Positions 17,559-27,410 of a DNA stretch of 64,000 nt are shown one piece after another. Position numbers and translations under genes: made by a program. Position 1 is the stretch's first letter; each line of letters starts with the position of its first letter. The DNA lies in the NCBI RefSeq assembly GCF_000384255.1, contig NZ_KB913035.1, positions 1,029,362 to 1,093,361 on the forward strand. The letters are read 5' to 3'. Source of the stretch: Methylotenera mobilis 13 (GTDB taxonomy: Bacteria; Pseudomonadota; Gammaproteobacteria; Burkholderiales; Methylophilaceae). The notes under the pieces are model-generated. The model saw only the letters and a list, made by a program, of their open reading frames with translations. It did not search any database and was not told the DNA's origin.

Positions 17559-20276
17559 TTGATTAAGCAAACTAAAAGTACTTGTTGTTACTGCGGCGTT
17601 GGCTGCGGGGTGATTATTCATTCTGAAAATGACAAAATTATCGATGTTAAAGGTGATCCACAACATCCAGCAAACTTTGGACGTTTGTGTACCAAAGGGT
17701 CAACACTACATCTATCAGCTAAGCTGGATAATCGACTTCTGTACCCTGAGATACGCACGAATCGTGATTTACCTCGGAAGCGAGCGACATGGGATGAGTC
17801 ACTCAACTTAGTGGTTGAGAAGTTTGCAACATTAATAGAAACACACGGTCCTGATAGTGTTGCTTTTTATATTTCTGGGCAATTGCTGACAGAAGATTAT
17901 TATGTCTTCAATAAATTAGCCAAAGGCTTGATTGGTACCAATAATATTGATACAAACTCAAGGCTTTGCATGAGCTCAGCCGTTGCCGGTTACAAGTTAA
18001 CGCTTGGCGCTGATGCTCCGCCGGCTTGTTATGAAGACATTGATCATACTGATTGTTTATTTATTGCCGGCTCTAACACTGCATTTGCACATCCGATTAT
18101 TTATCGTCGTATTGAAGATGCAAAAGAGAAGAATCCTAATTTAAAAATAGTCGTCGTCGATCCACGCCAGACGGATACCGCTAAGGCAGCAGATTTGCAC
18201 TTAGCAATCTTGCCGGGTACGGATGTGGCGCTGTTCAACGGTATGTTGCATGTCATGTTATGGGAAGGCATGTTAGATAACGCCTATATTGATGCCTATA
18301 CCAATGGCTTTGCTGAGCTCAAAGAAACTGTTCGTGAATATACGCCTAAAATGGTGGCCGATATTTGCGGTATTAAAGAAGCAGACATTATTACTGCAGC
18401 AAAGTGGTTTGGTAAAGGCCCAACGCTTTCTATGTACTGCCAAGGCTTGAATCAGTCGGTAAATGGTAGCGATAAAAACGCAGCCTTGATTAATCTGCAT
18501 TTAGCCACAGGTCAAATTGGTAAACTCGGAGCAGGGCCGTTCTCATTGACTGGCCAGCCTAATGCGATGGGTGGGCGTGAGGTTGGCGGAATGGCTAACT
18601 TGTTATCTGGTCACCGTGACTTAGCTAATCCAGAGCATCGTGCTGAAGTCGCTAGTTTGTGGGGTATTGAAAGTGTACCTGATGTACCAGGTAAGTCCGC
18701 TGTTGATATGTTTAAGGCAGTTAAAGATGGCAGTATTAAAGCAATCTGGATTGCCTGTACAAATCCTGCACAGTCTATGCCTGATCTTAATGAGGTATTA
18801 GAAGCGTTAGAAAATGCTGAGCTAGTGGTTGTGCAAGATGCCTTCGATAATACTGAAACTTGCCAATATGCTGATGTCTTACTACCAGCTAGCACATGGG
18901 GTGAAAAAGAAGGGTCGGTTACCAATTCTGAGCGCCGCATTACACGTGTTAATCCTGCTGTCATCCCACCAGCCGAAGCACGCCATGATTGGGCAATTGT
19001 TGTAGATTTTGCACAACGTTTAGAACAAAGACTCGCAAAAAATACCAAGTTGTTTCCATACGCGACAACTGAACAGATCTTTGATGAGCATCGTGAAACT
19101 ACGCGCGGGCGAGATTTAGACATTACTGGCCTCAGCTACACATTACTTAATGAGCAGGGCCCGCAACAATGGCCGTTTAAAACTGGTGATGTAACAGGTA
19201 AGGCACGTTTGTATGCAGACGGTGTGTTCCAGAAGCCTGATGGGAAAGCACAGTTCCTGAATGCTACTTATAAAGGCACTGCAGATAAAACAGATGCACG
19301 TTATCCACTGCACCTATTGACGGGTCGTCTACGCGACCAGTGGCATGGTATGAGTCGTACTGGTAATGTTGCGCAGTTATTTAACCATGCAGAAGAGCCT
19401 GTGATTCATATGAGCGCTGATGATATGATGCGCCGCTCCATTAAAAATGGAGATATTGTCAGAGTGAGCAATAAACGCGGTAGCTTGGTATTACCTGCTC
19501 AAACGTCAGATGAGGTGAAACCCTCCCAGACCTTTATTCCGATGCACTGGGGTAGCCAGTATATGCATGGTTTAGGCGTTAATGCATTAATGCCTTCGGC
19601 TTATGACAAAGTTTCTAAGCAACCCGAGCTTAAGCATACTGCGATTAAGTTAGAAAAGTTAGAACTGCCCTGGCGCATGACCGTGATGCGCACGATACAT
19701 AATCTAGAAGTGTTGCAAAAGTTAAAAGGATTTTTATCTCATTTTGAGTACGCTAGTTGTGGCTTGTTTGGGCGTGAGACAGAAAACCATTGTGGCATGC
19801 TCATCCTAAGAGCAGCGCACACAGAGGCACCTGATGAGCAAGTGATTCAGGACATCGATGCGCTGCTGGGCATGACGGGGGATGCTCCATTGCTTAATTA
19901 TCTCGATGCTAAGCGTGGCATCAGTAAACGTATTCTGGTTGAAACCAACTTAGAAAATAAGGCAGAGGTCACTGGGGTTAGATTAGTGGGTGAGACCTTA
20001 GCTGCTGCTTGGCTTAAAGATGTCATGGGAACTGGCGAGTTTAGCCCTGAGCTACGTCGCTGGGCATTAGCGCCGTTAAGTGCACCGCCAGCTGGTCAGC
20101 GTAGCCGCGGCAAGATTGTATGTAACTGCTTGGATGTTGCAGAGAATGAAATTATCGATAATATTCAATTGGGCGCAGATTTGCTCACATTGCAGAATAA
20201 GCTCAAATGCGGTACACAGTGCGGGTCTTGTGTGCCTGAGTTAAAACAGTTGGTGCGCATACATGCTAAACATTAA
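17559..20276 (+). CDS. nasA: Assimilatory nitrate reductase, molybdopterin catalytic subunit
   Basis: 905 residues. N-terminal [4Fe-4S] ligands are Cys9, Cys12, Cys16 and Cys44 (CCYCGVGCG, GRLCTKG). A bis-MGD molybdopterin oxidoreductase body follows (NIDTNSRLCMSSAVAGY, QNAMGGREVGGMANLL in altered form). A C-terminal BFD-like [2Fe-2S] domain has IVCNCLDV and KCGTQCGSC. It reduces nitrate to nitrite in the cytoplasm. The start codon is TTG at 17559, 5 bases after nirD; AAGAG at the end of nirD serves as ribosome site, so translation is probably coupled. No NasC-type NADH reductase subunit is nearby, so the electron donor may be ferredoxin, flavodoxin or a protein encoded elsewhere. Confidence 0.96.
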   Translation: MIKQTKSTCCYCGVGCGVIIHSENDKIIDVKGDPQHPANFGRLCTKGSTLHLSAKLDNRLLYPEIRTNRDLPRKRATWDESLNLVVEKFATLIETHGPDSVAFYISGQLLTEDYYVFNKLAKGLIGTNNIDTNSRLCMSSAVAGYKLTLGADAPPACYEDIDHTDCLFIAGSNTAFAHPIIYRRIEDAKEKNPNLKIVVVDPRQTDTAKAADLHLAILPGTDVALFNGMLHVMLWEGMLDNAYIDAYTNGFAELKETVREYTPKMVADICGIKEADIITAAKWFGKGPTLSMYCQGLNQSVNGSDKNAALINLHLATGQIGKLGAGPFSLTGQPNAMGGREVGGMANLLSGHRDLANPEHRAEVASLWGIESVPDVPGKSAVDMFKAVKDGSIKAIWIACTNPAQSMPDLNEVLEALENAELVVVQDAFDNTETCQYADVLLPASTWGEKEGSVTNSERRITRVNPAVIPPAEARHDWAIVVDFAQRLEQRLAKNTKLFPYATTEQIFDEHRETTRGRDLDITGLSYTLLNEQGPQQWPFKTGDVTGKARLYADGVFQKPDGKAQFLNATYKGTADKTDARYPLHLLTGRLRDQWHGMSRTGNVAQLFNHAEEPVIHMSADDMMRRSIKNGDIVRVSNKRGSLVLPAQTSDEVKPSQTFIPMHWGSQYMHGLGVNALMPSAYDKVSKQPELKHTAIKLEKLELPWRMTVMRTIHNLEVLQKLKGFLSHFEYASCGLFGRETENHCGMLILRAAHTEAPDEQVIQDIDALLGMTGDAPLLNYLDAKRGISKRILVETNLENKAEVTGVRLVGETLAAAWLKDVMGTGEFSPELRRWALAPLSAPPAGQRSRGKIVCNCLDVAENEIIDNIQLGADLLTLQNKLKCGTQCGSCVPELKQLVRIHAKH

Positions 20277-20356
20277 GGTTAGATGTTAAGTCGACTCACT
20301 ATATTGGCTGCTGTTTCTTAGCCTTAATGTTTTGGCTTAATAGCGGCTGTCACTAA

Positions 20357-20400
20357 AATAGAAAAGCGCGCTATGAGCATTCATGGCGCGCTTTTCTATT
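20357..20400. terminator. Bidirectional terminator between nasA and DUF4202 gene
   Basis: A 20-bp stem (20357-20376 with 20381-20400, one G-T pair) encloses a 4-base loop. The core is GAAAAGCGCGC...GCGCGCTTTTC, so each strand has a T-rich 3' arm. It lies 80 bp after nasA and 50 bp after the convergent minus-strand gene, and would end both transcripts. Confidence 0.85.
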
Positions 20401-20449
20401 CATCGTTTCTTGATATCGCAGTGATTGCTGGGTGATAGTTCGACTTTTT

Positions 20450-21064
20450 TTAAAAGTGTTCTGTGACTAATTTTTTTACCATTGGCGCTAATGCTGTTGG
20501 TAAGGTAGTCATCGTGAGGATAAACTGGCGAGCCTCCTTAGAAGTTTTTCTTAAAGACTTCACTAAGATGTCTATGAATTTTGATTCTTCATAGTCGCTG
20601 TGTGTCGCAACAAATTGTTCAAGATAATGTTCAAGAAAGACTAGCACGATCACGTCTTCCAATGTTTGTGCTTCACGATCAGTGCTTAACAGTTCCTTTT
20701 TCACTAGCACACAAACGCGTTCTATCAGCGAAGTATCATATTCCAGCTCTTTTAAAATGCTTCGTGCGGTATCTGCATGGAACGTTTTTAGCGCATTTCG
20801 CCACTGATGGTATCCAGCTTTAGTCATTGGGTAGTCAGTACGAGGTGTTTTCCAACGGCCAATATGCTGACATCTCGCAGCAAGCTGCAAAGCTTCCGAT
20901 GCGTTTGCTGTGTAACGATTGAGCATTGCTGTCATCCGCTGCGCATAAAGCAACTCTTTTGCATAAGTCATGCCGTCAGCAACCTCTAAGTTAGGGTCCG
21001 CCTCATTAAATGCATCGAAGCGCTCAATCGCTTGGGCAAGTTTTGATGAGTTTGAGATATTCAT
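20450..21064 (-). CDS. DUF4202 domain protein, linked to nitrate assimilation genes
   Basis: 204 residues, soluble, mostly helical. The conserved DUF4202 features are visible: an early DPN and YAKELLYAQRMTAML helix, LAARCQHIGRWKTPR, YPMTKAGYHQWRNALKTFHA, and a late EDVIVLVFLEHYLEQF. The His, Arg and Trp pattern resembles an enzyme active site and an all-helical HD-like fold is possible, but the function is not known. It is convergent with nasA and shares its terminator. The family often sits near sulfate or nitrate assimilation genes, so a role in siroheme or inorganic nitrogen metabolism is a reasonable guess only. Confidence 0.85.
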   Translation of the reverse strand: MNISNSSKLAQAIERFDAFNEADPNLEVADGMTYAKELLYAQRMTAMLNRYTANASEALQLAARCQHIGRWKTPRTDYPMTKAGYHQWRNALKTFHADTARSILKELEYDTSLIERVCVLVKKELLSTDREAQTLEDVIVLVFLEHYLEQFVATHSDYEESKFIDILVKSLRKTSKEARQFILTMTTLPTALAPMVKKLVTEHF

Positions 21065-21303
21065 TTGTTGAAGAATGTCCTGATGAATTGAATCTACGTT
21101 TTAACATAACCAATGAGTTAACTCTTAGTATATTTCGCTTAAGGTATTTAACCTCTTTAAATTGGGCGATGAGTGAAGTCGGTTGCTAGCATCCAGTTAG
21201 GATAAGCCATCTATGCGTTTATCGTGGCTTGCTCAATACGCCAGAGTCAAGCGCAAGGTTGAGTTAATCGTTGATCAATGATTGGTACTGGGATTGCCTG
21301 TGG

Positions 21304-21795
21304 TTAATATTTTTCTGATGCAGTATTGCCAGAAGGGGTGTATGGCGTTTTCTTCAGCCGCTTCGCTTCTTTTAACAGTTCTTCAGCAAGCTTATTTTGC
21401 TCTTTTTGCTGCATGCATGATTGCTCAATCGCATTTTTTACTTCTAAAGTAGTGCCTCGGTTGTTGTAAACCTCGTTCACTAGTGCCTGAGCCTGCTCGT
21501 CTTGTGCACTTTCCAATTGCTCTTCTTTTGTCTTACCTGTCTGACGAAGCCACATCATTTTTTTTGCTGCATCACCACGTTGTTTACAGTCTGCATCTAC
21601 TTGATATGGAGATAAATCCCCACTTTTCGCTACAGTACTACTTGCTTTGGCTGCTTTTATTGTCTTACTGTAGTTCTGGTTAGCACAAGGGGTGTCTTGA
21701 AAACTATTGCCACAACGATACATTGTGGCAGCCGTTGTCACCTGCGTATAACATAACACCACGCAGGTGGTGATGCTAAGCAAAAATAGTTTCAT
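21304..21795 (-). CDS. Secreted DUF4124-like protein of unknown function
   Basis: 163 residues with a signal peptide (cleavage near TTAA). The short motif MYRCGN-x-FQDTPCA after the signal is typical of DUF4124-type periplasmic proteins. The remainder is charged and helical with two more cysteines (DADCKQRGD, EQSCMQQKEQ), which could form disulfides, and a lysine-rich tail. No enzymatic motif is seen. It is 45 bp downstream of slyD on the same strand and might be co-transcribed with it. Confidence 0.75.
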   Translation of the reverse strand: MKLFLLSITTCVVLCYTQVTTAATMYRCGNSFQDTPCANQNYSKTIKAAKASSTVAKSGDLSPYQVDADCKQRGDAAKKMMWLRQTGKTKEEQLESAQDEQAQALVNEVYNNRGTTLEVKNAIEQSCMQQKEQNKLAEELLKEAKRLKKTPYTPSGNTASEKY

Positions 21796-21840
21796 ATGAA
21801 TAAGCAGTGGGCGTTTTTTGTAATAAATGATACTAACTTA

Positions 21841-22320
21841 TTAGTGGTGGTGGCCGCCTGCACCATGTACGTGTTGGTGCGCTACTTCTTCTTTATTTGC
21901 AGGGCGAACATCTTTAATGGTGGCAGTAAATACAACACGCTCGCCAGCCCAAGGGTGGTTTCCGTCAACAATCACCTTGCCGTCAGCAATTTCTGTTACT
22001 GTGTATAGTACAACATCACCAGTTTCATCTTCACCTTCAAACTGCATGCCTACTTTTAACTCAGCAGCAGGAAAGGCACTGGCTGGTTCAATTTGCACTA
22101 GCTCTTCATCGTACTCACCAAAAGCATCCGCTGGTTGTAAGTCCACAATCACAACATCGCCGACATCTTTACCATGCATGGCTTCTTCAACTTTTGGGAA
22201 AATATTGTCATAACCACCATGTAAATATGCTACTGGGTCATTGCTTGATTCAAGCACGTTGCCATCAGCATCTTTAAGTTCGTAAGTCATTGTGACAACA
22301 GTGTTCATAGCAATTTGCAT
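21841..22320 (-). CDS. slyD: FKBP-type peptidyl-prolyl isomerase, SlyD family
   Basis: 159 residues. FKBP halves (MTYELKDADGNVLESS, PADAFGEYDEELV) flank an insert-in-flap chaperone domain (residues ~75-130). The C-terminus is short and His-rich (HQHVHGAGGHHH), a likely Ni/Zn-binding tail, shorter than that of E. coli SlyD. It catalyses proline isomerisation and acts as a folding chaperone; in enterics it also supplies nickel to hydrogenase. The start at 22320 has AGAGGAT eight bases upstream. Confidence 0.94.
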   Translation of the reverse strand: MQIAMNTVVTMTYELKDADGNVLESSNDPVAYLHGGYDNIFPKVEEAMHGKDVGDVVIVDLQPADAFGEYDEELVQIEPASAFPAAELKVGMQFEGEDETGDVVLYTVTEIADGKVIVDGNHPWAGERVVFTATIKDVRPANKEEVAHQHVHGAGGHHH

Positions 22321-22410
22321 GGTGAAATCCTCTACCTAGGTTTTTTAAAAATAATGTTGAAATTTTAATCTATATTTTTGAAATTGCTTAAATGTAGGCA
22401 ATATTTATTT

Positions 22411-22875
22411 TCAGGCTTGCACGTTCTTCAGGTGTTTAGCGATTAGTCTATCTAGTGACGCAGCAAAAGCTTGTCTGTCACCTTGGTTAAAAGCTGATTG
22501 CCCACTGATTTCTACACCATTACTACGCAGCTCTTCCATTAGGTTACGCATACTTAGGCGTTCCTTAATATTGGCTTCGGTATAGAGTTCACCGCGTGGA
22601 TTTAGGGCATAAGCCCCTTTTTCAACGACCTGTGCTGCAAGTGGAATATCCGCCGTAATCACCAAGTCTCCAGCTTCTAGCGCAAGCACAATGTGATTGT
22701 CTGCGACATCAAAACCACTCGGAACTTGTATGGTTTTAATGTACGCAGAAGGTGGCGTGCGTAAAAACTGATTAGCGACGAGTGTCGTCGTGATTTTTGT
22801 GCGCTCAGCTGCTCTAAATAAAATCTCTTTAATCACAACTGGGCATGCATCTGCATCAACCCAAATCTTCATCAT
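22411..22875 (-). CDS. yaiI: YaiI/YqxD family protein (DUF188, PIN-like)
   Basis: 154 residues. The N-terminal [16 protein letters not shown] and central [27 protein letters not shown] segments are the family signatures; acidic residues in both could bind metal as in PIN-type nucleases. The biochemical function is not established for the family. It starts 10 bp after the rhlE stop on the same strand, so it is probably co-transcribed with that helicase gene. Two ATG codons are adjacent; the first is taken. Confidence 0.9.
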   Translation of the reverse strand: MMKIWVDADACPVVIKEILFRAAERTKITTTLVANQFLRTPPSAYIKTIQVPSGFDVADNHIVLALEAGDLVITADIPLAAQVVEKGAYALNPRGELYTEANIKERLSMRNLMEELRSNGVEISGQSAFNQGDRQAFAASLDRLIAKHLKNVQA

Positions 22876-22885
22876 TTATATTGCG

Positions 22886-24376
22886 TTAGCGACCTCTGCC
22901 ACCAGTTCTTTGTTGGCTGCCTGAATTCGCCGTAGCCCTGTTTTGCTGACCACGCGGAGCATGGCTACGGTTGCCGTTGTTAGTAGGTTTCGGTGCAAAT
23001 ATCGCCGCTTGCGGCATGGCTTGATGTCTAGCCGCCTCAGACATTGGTTTTTGTGATCTAGGCTGAGCAGGTGCAGGCGGTGTACGTTTAGGTTGTTGGC
23101 CTTGAGGTGATGCACCATTTTTTTGTGGCGCAGCTTGTCTGCCATTTTCTTGAGGTTTACGACGTTGGCCTTGTTGCGGGCGAGGGGCGCGTGGCGCTTC
23201 TGGCTCTGGGTTGGCTGCTGGTGTAAATCCTTCAACGCTAACTCTTGGAATTTCGCGTTTAATCAGTTTTTCAATGTCTTTTAATAACTTAATTTCTTCT
23301 CTATCGACTAACGAAACTGCTGCACCACTACTGCCAGCGCGGCCAGTACGGCCAATACGATGGACGTAGTCTTCTGGTACGTTTGGTAATTCAAAGTTAA
23401 CCACTTGCGGCAATTGGTCAATATCTAAGCCACGCGCTGCAATGTCGGTTGCCACTAATACGCGCATACTACCGTCTTTAAATTGTGCAAGCGCCTTGGT
23501 ACGAGCGCCTTGGCTCTTATTGCCATGAATCGCAGCTGCCTGAATGTCGTCTTTGATTAGCTTCTCAGCTAAACGATTTGCGCCGTGCTTGGTGCGAGTG
23601 AATACTAACACTTGCTTCCAGTCGTGGTGTTTAATCAAGTGGCTCACTAAGTCACGTTTATGTGCTTGTGGCACCATATGTACCGTTTGCTCAACAAGTT
23701 CTGATGCTGTATTGCGACGCGCAACTTCAACAAAACCTGGGTTGTGCAGTAAGCCATCGGCCAATGTTTTAATTTCTTCAGAGAATGTTGCTGAGAACAG
23801 TAGGTTTTGGCGTTGTTTTGGTAACATCGCGAGTATTTTCTTGATGTCACGGATAAAGCCCATGTCTAACATGCGGTCAGCTTCATCTAGCACTAAAATT
23901 TCAATTCCTGACAAATCAACATTCTTCTGATTGGCATGGTCTAGTAAGCGGCCTGGTGTTGCGACTAGAATATCGAGTGGTTTTTTCAGTCTAGCTATTT
24001 GCGGATTAGCGTTAACGCCACCAAAAATGACAGTAGAACTCAGTGGTAAGTATTTACCATAAGTTTTTACTGATTCTTCAATCTGTGCAGCAAGTTCACG
24101 TGTGGGTGTGAGCATTAAGCAGCGCGGGCGGCTTTTTGCCACTTCTGCTAATGGCTTTTGGCTGAGTAGGTGCAAAATTGGTAAGGTAAAGCCTGCTGTT
24201 TTGCCTGTGCCTGTTTGTGCGCCAGCCAATAAGTCGCCACCAGTTAATACGAGTGGAATGGCATTGGCCTGAATTGGGGTTGGTGATGTGTAGCCTGCAT
24301 CGCTAATTGCGCGCAAGATAGGTTCAGATAAACCTAACGCATCAAAGTTAAGTGTGTTTGTTGTTTCAATAGTCAA
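22886..24376 (-). CDS. rhlE: DEAD-box ATP-dependent RNA helicase, RhlE type
   Basis: 496 residues. The helicase core (1-380) has Q motif, Walker [31 protein letters not shown] (FSATFS), RGLD and HRIGRTGR motifs. A low-complexity tail from about 385 is rich in Pro, Gln, Arg and Ala, a likely RNA-contacting disordered extension. The start is TTG at 24374-24376, supported by GGAG seven bases upstream; there is no ATG near. It unwinds RNA duplexes in ribosome assembly or RNA decay, often in the cold. Confidence 0.93.
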   Translation of the reverse strand: MTIETTNTLNFDALGLSEPILRAISDAGYTSPTPIQANAIPLVLTGGDLLAGAQTGTGKTAGFTLPILHLLSQKPLAEVAKSRPRCLMLTPTRELAAQIEESVKTYGKYLPLSSTVIFGGVNANPQIARLKKPLDILVATPGRLLDHANQKNVDLSGIEILVLDEADRMLDMGFIRDIKKILAMLPKQRQNLLFSATFSEEIKTLADGLLHNPGFVEVARRNTASELVEQTVHMVPQAHKRDLVSHLIKHHDWKQVLVFTRTKHGANRLAEKLIKDDIQAAAIHGNKSQGARTKALAQFKDGSMRVLVATDIAARGLDIDQLPQVVNFELPNVPEDYVHRIGRTGRAGSSGAAVSLVDREEIKLLKDIEKLIKREIPRVSVEGFTPAANPEPEAPRAPRPQQGQRRKPQENGRQAAPQKNGASPQGQQPKRTPPAPAQPRSQKPMSEAARHQAMPQAAIFAPKPTNNGNRSHAPRGQQNRATANSGSQQRTGGRGR

Positions 24377-24794
24377 AGTGTAGCTCCAGCTTGGAAATTT
24401 AGCGAAGTTCTGTATGAGTGGTTGAACGGTTAAACAGCTTGAGGCTAAGTGAAAAATGCCTGACGTAGTATTTTTGTACAGTGTTCAGGTTTATTGCACG
24501 ATGCTATTTATTTCGCTCGCTGACTTTTTCAGCGCTTCTATCGCCAACCTATCACTATCAAAGCAACACCAATCGAGGGAGGCAACAGTAATCATCATTT
24601 ATTTGTGTGAATAAAGATGAGAGATAAAAAGACCGCTACGCTGATTGGTTGCGTAGGGCATTAGATTTTTTGTGATTATACGGTAGATTGAAATTAAAGC
24701 TAGATAAAAATATTTGGTCAAATGCCGGATGCGAATGAAGTCATGCTAACGGCACAGGTGATGAGTGTTGTAGGTTTATACTCAGCACTTGTTG
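24377..24794. other. Non-coding gap between rhlE and nadB
   Basis: A stretch of 418 bases with no gene that I can support. It holds the rhlE leader on the minus strand and, nearer nadB, a small hairpin followed by T residues that may end nadB transcription. No repeat, tRNA or small ORF of recognisable family was seen. Confidence 0.6.
24626..24656 (-). terminator. Candidate terminator of nadB
   Basis: On the minus strand a CTACGC/GCGTAG stem (24651-24656 with 24636-24641) with a 9-base loop is followed by GCGGTCTTTTTATC. The stem is only six pairs and lies about 140 bases after the nadB stop, so the call is tentative. Confidence 0.4.
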
Positions 24795-26435
24795 CTAGTG
24801 GTTGGCATGGTTATGACCATGCTCACGATCTAATATGCTGTAATAGTTTGAAGGTTCAAGCACTGTAGGAATGGGGTCTTCGTCATTGTTGGGATGGTCT
24901 TTGCTGAAATGTAAGCCTCTGCTCTCTTTACGTTCAATCGCGCTTCTGACAATCAATTCAGCAACTTGTAGTAGATTTCTGAGTTCTATGAGGTCGTTAC
25001 TGATTTTAAAGTTGCTATAAAACTCATGTACTTCATCACGCAGCATGTGGATGCGGTGCAATGCGCGGCTCAGGCGTTTATCCGTGCGCACTATCCCCAC
25101 ATAGTTCCACATAAATCGACGAAGTTCATCCCAAGTGTGCGTAATCAGCACTTCTTCATCGGCATCGGTCACTCGGCTCTCATCCCAATAGGGCAAGTTA
25201 GGTATTTTACGTGGTGGTTGATTGAGAATGTCTTCGGCCGCTGCTTTGCCAAACACTAAGCATTCCAATAAAGAGTTGCTTGCTAATCGGTTTGCACCAT
25301 GTAAGCCAGTGCAAGAGGTCTCGCCTATCGCATATAAATGCTTAACGTCAGTTTGGCCTTTGTCATCTGTCATTACCCCCCCGCAGGTGTAGTGCGCTGC
25401 CGGGACAACAGGAATAGGCGTCTTGCTAATATCGATACCTAATTCCAAACAGCGCTTATAGATGTTTGGAAAATGTTCTTGAATGAAGTTGAGTGGTTTG
25501 TGTGAAATATCTAGATAAACACAGTCAAGCCCGCGTTTTTTCATTTCAAAGTCAATCGCGCGCGCCACGATGTCTCTTGATGCAAGTTCAGCGCGAGAGT
25601 CATGCTCAGGCATGAATCTAGTACCGTCTGGCAGTTTGAGCAAGCCACCTTCACCTCGTACAACTTCAGAGATTAAAAATGATTTAGCATGCGGATGAAA
25701 TAAACAAGTGGGGTGAAACTGGATAAACTCCATGTTTGCAACACGGCAACCAGCGCGCCATGCCATTGCCATGCCGTCGCCAGTGCTAACATCTGGATTA
25801 GTGGTGTATAGATATACTTTTCCTGCACCGCCTGTGGCTAGTACAGTATTCTGCGCACCAATTGTAATTACTTTTCCAGTGCTGTTGTCCAGCACGTAAG
25901 CGCCAAGACATGCGTTGTCATCTGCAATGGTTTGATTGGGATTTTTCACCTTGTGTGTCGTAATTAAATCTACGGCAATATGGTTCTCAAGCAAGGTGAT
26001 ATTGGGATGTTGTCTGACTTGGTCGGCGAGCGTGGTTTGAACCGCATTGCCGGTTGCATCTGCTGCATGGATAATGCGACGGTGGCTGTGGCCACCTTCA
26101 CGGGTTAAATGGTAATTGCTGTTGTCATTTTCACGCGTGAATTTGACGCCTTGTTCTATTAACCATTCAACTGTTTCTTTTCCGTGTTCAACGACTTTTT
26201 TGGTGACTGCTTCGTCACAAAGTCCCGCACCTGCGATTAGCGTGTCCTGAATATGCGCGTCTAATGAATCCTCATTGTTAAGCACTGCGGCGATGCCGCC
26301 TTGCGCCCAATTGCTGGCAGTATCGTTAATGCGACGTTTACTGACCAAGCAGATCTTTTTATGATCAGCCGTCCTCAGTGCAAGCGAAAGTCCTGCTAGG
26401 CCACTGCCAATAATTAAAACATCAAATTGCTGCAT
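24795..26435 (-). CDS. nadB: L-aspartate oxidase
   Basis: 546 residues, full length. The N-terminal FAD-binding fold has [16 protein letters not shown]. The succinate-dehydrogenase-like body has [47 protein letters not shown] and [21 protein letters not shown]. It oxidises L-aspartate to iminoaspartate, the first step of de novo NAD synthesis, with NadA. The C-terminal tail ends in a His-rich segment ([10 protein letters not shown]). It is divergent from rpoE, with both promoters in the 160-bp gap. Confidence 0.96.
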   Translation of the reverse strand: MQQFDVLIIGSGLAGLSLALRTADHKKICLVSKRRINDTASNWAQGGIAAVLNNEDSLDAHIQDTLIAGAGLCDEAVTKKVVEHGKETVEWLIEQGVKFTRENDNSNYHLTREGGHSHRRIIHAADATGNAVQTTLADQVRQHPNITLLENHIAVDLITTHKVKNPNQTIADDNACLGAYVLDNSTGKVITIGAQNTVLATGGAGKVYLYTTNPDVSTGDGMAMAWRAGCRVANMEFIQFHPTCLFHPHAKSFLISEVVRGEGGLLKLPDGTRFMPEHDSRAELASRDIVARAIDFEMKKRGLDCVYLDISHKPLNFIQEHFPNIYKRCLELGIDISKTPIPVVPAAHYTCGGVMTDDKGQTDVKHLYAIGETSCTGLHGANRLASNSLLECLVFGKAAAEDILNQPPRKIPNLPYWDESRVTDADEEVLITHTWDELRRFMWNYVGIVRTDKRLSRALHRIHMLRDEVHEFYSNFKISNDLIELRNLLQVAELIVRSAIERKESRGLHFSKDHPNNDEDPIPTVLEPSNYYSILDREHGHNHANH

Positions 26436-26473
26436 AATTTACGAGGATTGAGTGGAGGAGAATTGAATTATTA

Positions 26474-26502
26474 GGAACTTCTGAGAGTGTATCGTGGTCA
26501 TT
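26474..26502 (+). promoter_or_regulatory. Sigma-E-type promoter upstream of rpoE
   Basis: GGAACTT (26474-26480) is a perfect extracytoplasmic-function sigma -35 box. After a 17-bp spacer, TCATT (26498-26502) fits the -10 element. It lies about 95 bp before the rpoE start and implies that rpoE activates its own operon. Confidence 0.75.
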
Positions 26503-26595
26503 ATAAAAGGCAATAGAAATAACGTTGTAAACATAAATAAAGTAATCGTTTAATTTTATTTAAATGAAAAATTCTAAGCTGTGGAGGCGAACATA

Positions 26596-27354
26596 ATGAT
26601 ACAACCCAGTAAAATTCAGGAATTAGCCCAATTTAACTTCATTCAACCTGCTAGCCAAGGTTATACTTATAGAAGTGAGAAATTTGATAATAAAATTGGA
26701 CAAGCTAAAGTGGGTCTGGCAGAAGGGTTGCAAGTAGTGGCTACTGCGCCAGTTTCTGGTAATCGTGAAATTGATCACGAGCTTGTTTTGCGCGCGCAGC
26801 GTGGGGATAAGCGTGCGTTCGGACTGCTCGTTGATAAATATCAACGTAAATTGGCTCGTTTATTGTCACGCATGATTCGTGACCAAGCTGAAATTGAAGA
26901 CGTGGTACAAGAGTCCTTCATTAAAGCCTACCGTGCATTGCCAAATTTTAGGGGCGATAGTGCCTTTTATACTTGGTTGTATCGTATTGGCATCAATACG
27001 GCAAAAAATTACTTAGTTTCTATGGGTCGTCGCCCAACTGTATCTACTGACATTGAAATCGAAGATGCTGAAAACTTTGATAGTGGTGATGAGTTACGTA
27101 CGACAGAAACACCAGAATCTAGCATGATGACCAAGCAGATAGCACAAACCGTCAATGATACCGTTGAGGGCCTGCCTGAAGAGTTGAAAACGGCGATTAC
27201 CTTACGAGAGATTGAAGGCTTGAGCTATGAAGAAATTGCCACGATCATGGGTTGCCCAATAGGTACAGTACGTTCAAGAATATTTAGAGCGCGCGAAACG
27301 ATCTCGCTAAAATTAAGACCTTTATTGGATACGCCAGATAACAAACGCTGGTAA
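26596..27354 (+). CDS. rpoE: RNA polymerase sigma-E factor (AlgU/RpoE) with N-terminal extension
   Basis: 252 residues from ATG 26596, which has GGAGG eight bases upstream; a GTG at 26581 is in frame but overlaps the ribosome site region and is less likely. Sigma region 2 (QRGDKRAFGLLVDKYQRKL, EDVVQESFIKAYRALPNFRGDSAFYTWLYRIGINTAKN) and region 4 (LREIEGLSYEEIATIMGCPIGTVRSRIFRARE) are typical of AlgU/RpoE. The family usually has ~195 residues and begins near the NREIDHELV segment, so about 55 extra N-terminal residues are present here, of unknown role. It directs the envelope-stress regulon. The next genes rseA, rseB, rseC and degP are its regulators and a classic target. Confidence 0.94.
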   Translation: MIQPSKIQELAQFNFIQPASQGYTYRSEKFDNKIGQAKVGLAEGLQVVATAPVSGNREIDHELVLRAQRGDKRAFGLLVDKYQRKLARLLSRMIRDQAEIEDVVQESFIKAYRALPNFRGDSAFYTWLYRIGINTAKNYLVSMGRRPTVSTDIEIEDAENFDSGDELRTTETPESSMMTKQIAQTVNDTVEGLPEELKTAITLREIEGLSYEEIATIMGCPIGTVRSRIFRARETISLKLRPLLDTPDNKRW

Positions 27355-27410
27355 TTGTACAGAAGCCAAAAGTAACAATGCATTGCTTGAGTGTGTATTA
27401 GGAGTTAATA

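Noticed and set aside
22876-23235. Basic 119-residue minus-strand frame inside rhlE
   Set aside because: It is an alternative frame of the low-complexity helicase tail and has no start site of its own.
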